Shown piece after piece: positions 6,898 to 11,891 of a stretch of DNA of 11,891 nucleotides. Each line of letters begins with the position of its first letter. Position 1 is the stretch's first letter. The position numbers and the translations under genes are program-made. Under the pieces are notes generated by a model. That model saw only the letters and a program-made list of their open reading frames with translations, ran no database searches and was not told where the DNA came from. Source of the DNA: Flavobacteriia bacterium (GTDB taxonomy: Bacteria; Bacteroidota; Bacteroidia; Flavobacteriales; Flavobacteriaceae); assembly GCA_003973375.1 (NCBI GenBank), contig QNYL01000059.1, forward strand, positions 1 through 11,891. Direction: 5' to 3'.

Positions 6898-7518
6898 ATG
6901 GAGCTTATATTAAAATATTTTTCAGGACTTACAGAAGAGCAGATCAAGAGGTTTAAAAGTTTAGAAGAACTGTTCAGAACATGGAATGAACAGATCAACG
7001 TGATCTCCCGTAAGGATATTGATGAGTTGTATGTAAAACATGTTTTGCATTCTTTAGGAATAGCTAAGGTACAGGAATTTAAACCGGGATCGAAGATTTT
7101 GGATATTGGAACCGGCGGAGGTTTTCCGGGAATTCCACTGGCAATTCTCTTCCCCGAGACTAATTTTTATCTGGTAGATTCTATCGGTAAGAAAATAAAA
7201 GTGGTAAAAGCTGTAGCCGAAGCACTTTCTTTAGAGAATGTCAAGGCAGAACATATCCGGGCTGAAAATGTAAAAGGAGAGTTTGATTTTATTGTTAGCA
7301 GAGCGGTTACCCGAATGGATGATTTTGTAAAATGGACACGTAAAAAGATCGCTAAAAAGCAACAGCATGAGCTCAAAAACGGGATACTTTATTTAAAAGG
7401 AGGAGATCTTACCGAAGAGCTGAAAAATTTCCCGAAAGCTGAGATCTATAACTTGTCCGATTTTTTTAAAGAAGATTTTTTTGAGACCAAGAAAGTGGTG
7501 CACATTCCTATAAAGTAA
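6898..7518 (+). CDS. rsmG: 16S rRNA (guanine-527-N7)-methyltransferase RsmG (GidB)
   Basis: This 206-aa protein is the normal RsmG length. It is a cytoplasmic Rossmann-fold methyltransferase that uses S-adenosylmethionine to methylate G527 in the 530 loop of 16S rRNA. Visible are the N-terminal signature WNEQINVISRKD at 29-40, KHVLHSL at 47-53, the SAM-binding glycine loop DIGTGGGFPGIPLAI at 69-83, the acidic end of strand 2 in LVDS (92-95), and SRAV at 134-137, which is nearly invariant in the family. Loss of this enzyme gives low-level streptomycin resistance in other bacteria. Here it stands alone rather than beside mnmG/gidA or parA/parB, its neighbours near the origin in many bacteria. 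It has its own promoter and a hairpin follows the gene. Confidence 0.96.
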   Translation: MELILKYFSGLTEEQIKRFKSLEELFRTWNEQINVISRKDIDELYVKHVLHSLGIAKVQEFKPGSKILDIGTGGGFPGIPLAILFPETNFYLVDSIGKKIKVVKAVAEALSLENVKAEHIRAENVKGEFDFIVSRAVTRMDDFVKWTRKKIAKKQQHELKNGILYLKGGDLTEELKNFPKAEIYNLSDFFKEDFFETKKVVHIPIK

Positions 7519-7535
7519 GCCCTGAGTTTGGCGTA

Positions 7536-7563
7536 TAAAAAAAGCCCGCTAAAAGCGAGCTTT
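7536..7563 (-). terminator. Rho-independent terminator of the cold-shock gene, possibly bidirectional
   Basis: Nine-base arms lie at 7541-7549 and 7555-7563 with a 5-base loop. Read as minus-strand RNA, the stem AAAGCUCGC/GCGGGCUUU is complete with one U-G wobble and runs into a U-tract (complement of A7536-7543). Read as plus-strand RNA, the same position is a C-A mismatch and the T-run is short. It should therefore work best for the cold-shock gene and only weakly for rsmG. Confidence 0.8.
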
Positions 7564-7592
7564 ATTCATCCTAAAAGTTTAAGAAATAAATA

Positions 7593-7784
7593 TTAAATTA
7601 CTTTTACATTTATTGCGTTTAATCCTTTTTTTCCTTCTGTTAATTCAAATTCAACGTTGTCACCTTCATGGATCTCATCAATCAACCCAGAAACGTGTAC
7701 AAAGTATTCTCTTTTTGAATCGTCTTCAATGATAAAACCAAATCCTTTGGTATCATTGAAAAATTTTACTGTACCTGTATTCAT
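7593..7784 (-). CDS. Cold-shock domain protein (CspA family)
   Basis: This 63-aa protein is one complete cold-shock (OB-fold) domain. MNTGTVKFFNDTKGFGFI opens the protein, with RNP1-like KGFGFI at 13-18 and RNP2-like YFVHVSGL at 27-34, where aromatic residues stack on single-stranded RNA or DNA. It binds nucleic acid in the cytoplasm and acts as an RNA chaperone or transcription antiterminator. The predicted leader is only about 20 nt, so it lacks the long thermosensing 5' UTR of E. coli cspA. Temperature control, if any, must work differently. Its paralogue number in the genome is unknown, so no letter is assigned. Confidence 0.95.
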   Translation of the reverse strand: MNTGTVKFFNDTKGFGFIIEDDSKREYFVHVSGLIDEIHEGDNVEFELTEGKKGLNAINVKVI

Positions 7785-7809
7785 TTTAATAAAAATATAA
7801 TTTAAGCTG

Positions 7810-7817
7810 CAAAGATA
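7810..7817 (-). promoter_or_regulatory. Cold-shock gene promoter, -7 box TATCTTTG
   Basis: On the minus strand, TATCTTTG (7810-7817) fits TAnnTTTG and lies 25 bases before the ATG. The -33 region coincides with a 15-bp palindrome (7837-7851) rather than a clear TTG. Confidence 0.6.
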
Positions 7818-7836
7818 CTACTATTAATCTATCTAT

Positions 7837-7851
7837 ACCTAATTTTTAGGT
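7837..7851. promoter_or_regulatory. 15-bp palindrome ACCTAA-TTT-TTAGGT in the divergent promoter region
   Basis: Perfect 6-bp arms lie around a TTT centre. A further TATA on each side nearly extends the symmetry, with one unpaired base. It covers the -33 position of the cold-shock promoter and lies about 50 bases upstream of the -7 box for the 59-aa gene. This is a plausible operator for one or both genes. There is no T-tract or GC-rich stem, so it is not a terminator. Confidence 0.35.
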
Positions 7852-7902
7852 TATATTTTAAAATTTCACATTTATAAAATTTATTTTATTGTTTGAAAAC
7901 AG

Positions 7903-7910
7903 TAGATTTG
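7903..7910 (+). promoter_or_regulatory. Promoter of the 59-aa gene, -7 box TAGATTTG
   Basis: TAGATTTGC matches TAnnTTTG and is 25 bases before the ATG at 7936, the same spacing as for nadA and the cold-shock gene. No -33 TTG is seen at the standard distance. Confidence 0.5.
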
Positions 7911-7935
7911 CGGGTAACTAATAAATTTTATACTT

Positions 7936-8115
7936 ATGGAAAACAAAAAAACATGTTTGGTTTGTAAAAGAGATCACAATGAAGTACCTGTAACAAAATT
8001 CTTTTATCAGGATACTCATTTTTATATTTGTCCTCAGCATATTCCCGTTCTTATTCACGATCCGCAGAAACTTGTGGGCCTATTGCCGGGAGCTGAAGAC
8101 ATGCAGGCCGGATAA
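7936..8115 (+). CDS. Small CxxC/CxxH protein, probable zinc binder (59 aa)
   Basis: ATG at 7936 opens a 59-codon frame ending in TAA at 8113-8115. It begins MENKKTCLVCKRDH and holds Cys7-x2-Cys10 and Cys32-x2-His35 separated by 21 residues, an arrangement that could bind one zinc ion as a small zinc finger. An aromatic strand (KFFYQDTHFYIC, 21-32) leads to the second pair, and a helix-like tail HDPQKLVGLLPGAE (41-54) follows. It has its own promoter-like box, and a perfect terminator lies 66 bases after the stop, so it appears to be a monocistronic, expressed gene. I believe similar short proteins occur across Flavobacteriia, but I know of no assigned function. Divergence from the cold-shock gene may mean shared control. 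A nucleic-acid or protein-contact role is only inference. Confidence 0.8.
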   Translation: MENKKTCLVCKRDHNEVPVTKFFYQDTHFYICPQHIPVLIHDPQKLVGLLPGAEDMQAG

Positions 8116-8181
8116 TGAATTTAAAAATATGATTAAATCAATTCTTTTAAATTCTTATAGATTTTAAAGATTGAACAAATA

Positions 8182-8212
8182 AAAAAGCCTTCTCAAAACG
8201 AGAAGGCTTTTT
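8182..8212. terminator. Bidirectional Rho-independent terminator
   Basis: AAAAAGCCTTCTC (8182-8194) is a perfect 13-bp complement of GAGAAGGCTTTTT (8200-8212) around a 5-base AAAAC loop. The A/T ends give a U-tract on either strand. It serves the 59-aa gene on the plus strand and pruA on the minus strand, 18 bases beyond the pruA stop. Confidence 0.93.
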
Positions 8213-8230
8213 ATTTATAATATTCACAGT

Positions 8231-9859
8231 TTATTCACCCAAAAAAGGATAACGGTAATCCGTAGGTGGAACAAAGGTTTCTTTGATCGTTCTGTTGGAT
8301 ACCCATCTTAACAGGTTCCAAACAGATCCGGCCTTATCATTGGTTCCTGAACCTCGGGCACCACCAAAAGGTTGCTGACCTACAACGGCACCGGTAGGTT
8401 TATCGTTGATATAGAAATTACCTGCAGAATTCACCAGTTTTTTAGTAGCCAGATCAATTACATATCTGTCACCGCTAAAGATCGCACCGGTAAGTGCATA
8501 CGGACTCGTATTATCCAGAACTTCCAGGGTATCTTCCCATTCCTCATCCTTGTAAACATAGATGGTAAGCACAGGGCCAAACAATTCTTCTTCCATGGTT
8601 ACATAATGCGGATTAGTGGTCAGAATCACTGTCGGACGGATAAAATATCCTTTTTCATCACTAAAAGTACCACCGATGACTACTTCAGCATCCTTATCTT
8701 CTTTGGCTCTTTCAATATATCCGGTAAGGTTCTCATAAGAGGCTCTGTCTATTACCGCATTGATAAAGTTAGAAGGATCTTCAGGGCTTCCCATTTTCAT
8801 GGATTCCAGATCGGTCTTCAGTAATTTAAACACTTCCTCCCACATAGATTCGGGAATATAAGCTCTTGAAGCAGCCGAACATTTTTGTCCCTGATATTCA
8901 AAAGCTCCTCTTGCAAGAGCAGTAGCCACTTCTCCGGCATTGGCTGATGGGTGCGCCCAAACAAAATCCTTTCCTCCGGTTTCACCAACAATTCTCGGAT
9001 AATAACGGTAATTGGTGATGTTATTTCCGATAAGTTTCCAGAAGCTCTTAAATACGGGAGTGGATCCTGTAAAGTGAACACCTGAGAATTCCGGATGATT
9101 CATTACAACTTCAGTGATCATACTTGATTTACCGGTAACCATATTGATCACACCATCCGGTAAGCCGGCATCCTTAAACAGCTGCATGATGATATTGGCT
9201 GAGTAAACCTGAGTTCTTGCAGGTTTCCAGATCACAACATTACCCATCAACGCTGGAGAAGCAGGCAGGTTTCCTGCAATGGATGTAAAGTTAAAAGGAG
9301 TGATGGCATAAACAAAACCTTCCAGCGGACGGTATTCCATTCTGTTCCATATTCCCGGTGAGGAAATAGGCTGATTGCTGTAAATTTCCTGCATAAATTC
9401 TACATTGAACCTAAAGAAATCTATCAACTCACAGGCGGCATCGATCTCGGCCTGATGAACATTTTTCGATTGTGCCAGCATGGTGGCAGCATTCAGTTTA
9501 TCGCGGTAAGGTCCTGCCAGCAGATCGGCTGCTTTTAAGAAAATTGCAGCTCTTTCTTCCCAGGGAGTCTCCGACCATTTTTTTCTTGCCTCCAGTGCTA
9601 CTTCAACCGCTTTTTCAATATGTGCTTTGTCTGCCAGGTGAAATTCACCAAGTGTGTGGTTGATATCGTGCGGAGGATGAATTGTACCGGTCTTTCCGGT
9701 ACGAATTTCTTCACTTCCGATGTAAGCAGGAATATCTACCTTCTCATTGTACATCTTGTGGTACATCGCCAGTAAATTTTCGCGTTCAACGCTTCCCGGA
9801 GCATAAGCTCTGACAGGCTCGTTAACTGCTTTAGGTACTTTAAAAAATCCGTTTGCCAT
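8231..9859 (-). CDS. pruA: L-glutamate gamma-semialdehyde (1-pyrroline-5-carboxylate) dehydrogenase
   Basis: This 542-aa NAD-dependent aldehyde dehydrogenase of the ALDH4 family oxidises glutamate semialdehyde, in equilibrium with pyrroline-5-carboxylate, to glutamate. That is the second step of proline catabolism. Visible are TPFNFT at 187-192 with oxyanion Asn189, the cofactor-site loop TGSTPVF at 264-270, GETGGKDFVW at 292-301, YQGQKCSAASRAYIP at 322-336 with catalytic Cys327, and EELFGPV at 424-430. The wording of these motifs is very close to human mitochondrial ALDH4A1, and the length is similar, so it is the monofunctional form without a fused proline dehydrogenase or DNA-binding domain. 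No proline dehydrogenase gene is adjacent. It is transcribed alone, diverging from the TANGO2-like gene and ending at a strong terminator. Confidence 0.95.
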   Translation of the reverse strand: MANGFFKVPKAVNEPVRAYAPGSVERENLLAMYHKMYNEKVDIPAYIGSEEIRTGKTGTIHPPHDINHTLGEFHLADKAHIEKAVEVALEARKKWSETPWEERAAIFLKAADLLAGPYRDKLNAATMLAQSKNVHQAEIDAACELIDFFRFNVEFMQEIYSNQPISSPGIWNRMEYRPLEGFVYAITPFNFTSIAGNLPASPALMGNVVIWKPARTQVYSANIIMQLFKDAGLPDGVINMVTGKSSMITEVVMNHPEFSGVHFTGSTPVFKSFWKLIGNNITNYRYYPRIVGETGGKDFVWAHPSANAGEVATALARGAFEYQGQKCSAASRAYIPESMWEEVFKLLKTDLESMKMGSPEDPSNFINAVIDRASYENLTGYIERAKEDKDAEVVIGGTFSDEKGYFIRPTVILTTNPHYVTMEEELFGPVLTIYVYKDEEWEDTLEVLDNTSPYALTGAIFSGDRYVIDLATKKLVNSAGNFYINDKPTGAVVGQQPFGGARGSGTNDKAGSVWNLLRWVSNRTIKETFVPPTDYRYPFLGE

Positions 9860-9886
9860 TTGTTTTTTATTTAAGTTTGATTCTAC

Positions 9887-9894
9887 TATTTTTG
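9887..9894 (+). promoter_or_regulatory. Possible promoter box TATTTTTG for the TANGO2-like gene
   Basis: TATTTTTG matches TAnnTTTG on the plus strand but is 107 bases before the ATG at 10002 and has no TTG at 19-21 bases. If it is used, the mRNA would have a leader of about 100 nt. The remaining AT-rich DNA before the gene has no other consensus box. Confidence 0.25.
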
Positions 9895-9900
9895 AATGCG

Positions 9901-9908
9901 CTAAGATA
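9901..9908 (-). promoter_or_regulatory. Possible pruA -7 box TATCTTAG
   Basis: On the minus strand, TATCTTAG differs from TAnnTTTG at one position and lies 41 bases before the pruA ATG. It is the best candidate in the 142-base divergent region toward pruA. No -33 TTG is seen, so the call is weak. Confidence 0.25.
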
Positions 9909-10001
9909 AGAATTTTTAAAATAATTGTCTTTAAAATAGTAAAGTTCTTAATTTAATTATGACATATTTAACAATAATTATTAATGCCTTAAAAAATTAA
10001 C

Positions 10002-10700
10002 ATGTGTACAGTAACTTTCCTGCCGTTTGATAACGGCGATTTTATCTTAACTTCGAGCAGAGATGTACCTTTTGCAAGGAAAAAAGCAGAGACTCCCCAA
10101 AAATATATTGAAGAGGAAACAGCCTTAATATATCCTAAAGACGGACAGGCCGGAGGCACCTGGATCGGAATTAGTGATAAGAAAAGACTGATCTGTTTGC
10201 TCAATGGTGGATTTAAGAAGCATCAGCAAAAGGATCAATATGCTAAAAGCAGGGGGATTATTGTAAAAGATCTGCTTAAAGCCGATGATATTACACGGGC
10301 CTGTAAAACGATTGATCTGGAAAATGTAGAGCCGTTTACACTGGTTATTGTAGAGTGGGATTTTAAATTATTTCTTTTTGAATTTGTTTGGGACGGGAAA
10401 ACAAAGCATCTAAAGATCCTGTCGAATAAACCTTATATCTGGTCTTCTTCAACTTTGTATTCTGATGAAATGAAAAAAATGAGAAAAGACTGGTTTAATA
10501 CCTGGCTGAAGGACACAAAAACTCAAAATTCCGATCTTAAAAAACAAAAACAAAATATTCTTCAGTTTCATCACAGGGCAGGTACTGGTAATCCTGAAAT
10601 TGATGTGCTGATGAAAAGGCCTGAAGTAGGAACAGTAAGCATTACTCAGGTGTATAAAACAGAAGAGGAAGTTCAAATGGATTATGAAGAGATCAATTGA
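10002..10700 (+). CDS. TANGO2/NRDE family protein
   Basis: This 232-aa soluble protein starts MCTVTFLP and carries the family motifs in order: the SSRD box at 18-21 (the NRDE position, here SRDV), GGTWIGI at 51-57, LLNGGF at 66-71, KSRG at 82-85 and a late WSSSTLYS at 147-154, followed by HHRAG at 190-194. These match bacterial homologues of eukaryotic TANGO2. Family members have been linked to heme trafficking in animals and bacteria, and the MC start resembles N-terminal-nucleophile hydrolases, in which Cys2 becomes the nucleophile after Met removal. The biochemical role is unsettled. There is no signal peptide, so it should be cytoplasmic. It diverges from pruA and ends three bases from the convergent DUF3667 gene. 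Family assignment is firm; function is not. Confidence 0.87.
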   Translation: MCTVTFLPFDNGDFILTSSRDVPFARKKAETPQKYIEEETALIYPKDGQAGGTWIGISDKKRLICLLNGGFKKHQQKDQYAKSRGIIVKDLLKADDITRACKTIDLENVEPFTLVIVEWDFKLFLFEFVWDGKTKHLKILSNKPYIWSSSTLYSDEMKKMRKDWFNTWLKDTKTQNSDLKKQKQNILQFHHRAGTGNPEIDVLMKRPEVGTVSITQVYKTEEEVQMDYEEIN

Positions 10701-10703
10701 ATA

Positions 10704-11795
10704 TCAGATCATAAAGGCAATAAAGGCTACAATAATCAGGCCGGCAATGGCAACGATGCTATAGAGCAGGTTGAGTACTAAAAATTTGATAAAAGTGATC
10801 AGCCTTCCTTCTTTAAAGAAATTTCTTAAGGCTTTGTATAAATAAAAAAGAAAGAGAATAAAAAATACAATCATTCCGAAATCGGTATCAAAAATCCTGT
10901 CAAAGAGAATTAAAATACTAAGCATAATAAAAAAAACGGTCTGGACATGAAAAACAAAAACCAGATGTTCGCTGTAATTGTAGTCACTTTTTAGGTAAAA
11001 CAGTGCTACGATCAGTGTAAAAAAGGGCAGGAGAAAGAATAATGCAATTGATATTTTAGAGATAAAGTTATTGGCATAGGATTTTATAAAATCGGAATCT
11101 CCCGAAAAAAACTTGTTAAGGTCTTTGGCCTTATTGAAGTAAAAAATATTCCAGGCAGAATCTTTATATCCCAGTTCATTTAATGCTTTTGGGATTGAAT
11201 AATCTTTATGTTCTTTGTCATATTTCATAAATCTTTCCAGTTTCTCATTTATACTGTTTTTATCAATATCTTTTTTTAAAGTATCGGAGTCAGAGCCGAA
11301 ACTAAAATTCAGATCCAGTTGATGTTTTTTTATCAATATGGAATCTTTTGTTTTAGCACTGGCAATTTCTTTCTTTAGAGAATCGATTACCTGAATTTTT
11401 TCCTGCTCTTTGATTACAATTGCTTTCTGGTCAACATCTTCATACTTATCAATTGTATTAAAAAGGCCGATTATCAGAAAAAATATGATGGTAATGTGCA
11501 GGTACATCTGAAAGGGATTAACGTACTTGGTTCTTTTTCCTTCAATGAATTCCCTCGTTACTTTTCCGGGTTTAAATAAAAGTGGTTTTATAGTTTTAAA
11601 GAACCGGTTGTCAAATGAAAAGAAACCCGATAAATATTCTGAGAAATGATGCTTCAGGCTGATCCGGCTGATATCATTTGCCTGTCCGCAATTCGGACAA
11701 AAGTTCTCCTCCAGACTCAGTTTATGACCACAATTTAAACACTGGGTTCCTTTGGTCTCCTTTTGGATCTTTTTTTTATTTTTTAAGAATTTCAT
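10704..11795 (-). CDS. DUF3667-type membrane protein with N-terminal zinc ribbon
   Basis: The N-terminus of this 363-aa protein carries a zinc ribbon with CLNCG (Cys19, Cys22) and FCPNCGQ (Cys33, Cys36). The family hallmark region follows: SLKHHFSEY, FSFDNRFFKTIKPLLFKPGKV and REFIEGKRTKYVNPFQMYLH, at about 46-100. A first hydrophobic helix lies at about 97-113. Then comes a charged, probably extracytoplasmic stretch (114-245), and four further hydrophobic segments at about 247-268, 276-297, 305-322 and 334-362. This order is characteristic of DUF3667 proteins, which are common in Bacteroidota and have no known function. The ribbon should be cytoplasmic. The putative -7 box TAATTTTG ends only three bases before the ATG, so the mRNA may be nearly leaderless. 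The gene stands alone on its strand here. Confidence 0.85.
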   Translation of the reverse strand: MKFLKNKKKIQKETKGTQCLNCGHKLSLEENFCPNCGQANDISRISLKHHFSEYLSGFFSFDNRFFKTIKPLLFKPGKVTREFIEGKRTKYVNPFQMYLHITIIFFLIIGLFNTIDKYEDVDQKAIVIKEQEKIQVIDSLKKEIASAKTKDSILIKKHQLDLNFSFGSDSDTLKKDIDKNSINEKLERFMKYDKEHKDYSIPKALNELGYKDSAWNIFYFNKAKDLNKFFSGDSDFIKSYANNFISKISIALFFLLPFFTLIVALFYLKSDYNYSEHLVFVFHVQTVFFIMLSILILFDRIFDTDFGMIVFFILFLFYLYKALRNFFKEGRLITFIKFLVLNLLYSIVAIAGLIIVAFIAFMI

Positions 11796-11798
11796 TTA

Positions 11799-11806
11799 CA
11801 AAATTA
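11799..11806 (-). promoter_or_regulatory. Possible -7 box TAATTTTG immediately before the DUF3667 start
   Basis: On the minus strand, TAATTTTG is separated from the ATG by only three bases. If it is real, transcription would begin at or within a few bases of the start codon. The -33 region shows no clear TTG. The remaining bases to the right edge are AT-rich and show no gene. Confidence 0.3.
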
Positions 11807-11891
11807 AAAGGCAGTAATAAAAGTAGAATAAATTTAAAATAAAGAGAAATAAATGTTTAATCCTGAAAATTAATTCAAAGAAGAGGGAACG

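Noticed and set aside
7785..7810. Cold-shock type long regulatory 5' UTR
   Set aside because: The -7 box lies only 25 bases from the start codon, so the leader is too short for an E. coli cspA-like thermosensor.
8372..8824. 150-codon plus-strand frame opposite pruA
   Set aside because: pruA is unambiguous here, covering its C-terminal catalytic region. The opposite frame shows no domain.
1..11891. CRISPR array, tRNA/rRNA genes, insertion sequences, phage or defence system
   Set aside because: I saw no regularly spaced repeats, tRNA cloverleaf with CCA-type acceptor, transposase, integrase or toxin-antitoxin motifs on either strand.

Overview
The window looks like chromosomal DNA of a marine or environmental member of the Bacteroidota, most likely family Flavobacteriaceae. 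The signs are AT-rich intergenic DNA, start codons without Shine-Dalgarno sequences but with A-rich leaders, several TAnnTTTG-type -7 promoter boxes (one with an ideally spaced TTG -33 box), a DUF3667 membrane protein, a type I aspartate aminotransferase and an ALDH4-type PruA that resembles the mitochondrial enzyme. The sulfatase tail at the left edge fits polysaccharide use. Genus cannot be fixed from this sequence.

Layout, left to right. (1) 1-183 is the C-terminal end of an arylsulfatase-type gene. (2) 184-503 has no firm gene. It holds a nested inverted-repeat structure of about 100 bp, a doubtful 42-codon frame, and the nadA promoter with two small palindromes. (3) nadA-nadB (504-3075) form a tight two-gene operon, one base apart, for de novo quinolinate synthesis from aspartate. 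nadC is not in the window. (4) On the minus strand, a lipoprotein DNA/RNA non-specific nuclease (3932-3114) has its own well-formed promoter. (5) Upstream of it, also on the minus strand, is a likely operon: fatty acid desaturase (6767-5676), aspartate-type aminotransferase (5665-4475) and 4HBT acyl-CoA thioesterase (4453-4004). (6) Divergent from the desaturase is rsmG (6898-7518). It converges on a cold-shock gene (7784-7593), with a hairpin terminator between them. (7) Divergent from the cold-shock gene is a 59-codon gene (7936-8115) with Cys/His pairs typical of a small zinc-binding protein. It converges on pruA (9859-8231) across a perfect 13-bp terminator. (8) Divergent from pruA is a TANGO2/NRDE-family gene (10002-10700). 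It ends three bases from the convergent DUF3667 zinc-ribbon membrane protein gene (11795-10704). The last 96 bases are intergenic.

The genes are mostly core metabolism and housekeeping: NAD synthesis, unsaturated lipid and acyl-CoA handling, amino-acid transamination, proline/glutamate-semialdehyde oxidation, 16S rRNA methylation and cold-shock RNA binding. I saw no mobile element, phage, CRISPR array, tRNA, rRNA or defence island, and no clear novel multi-gene system. The points most worth a second look are the inverted-repeat structure at 192-291, the palindromes around the nadAB and cold-shock promoters, the 59-aa CxxC/CxxH protein, the altered DRGH motif of the lipoprotein nuclease, and the TANGO2-like protein with a potential Cys2 nucleophile.
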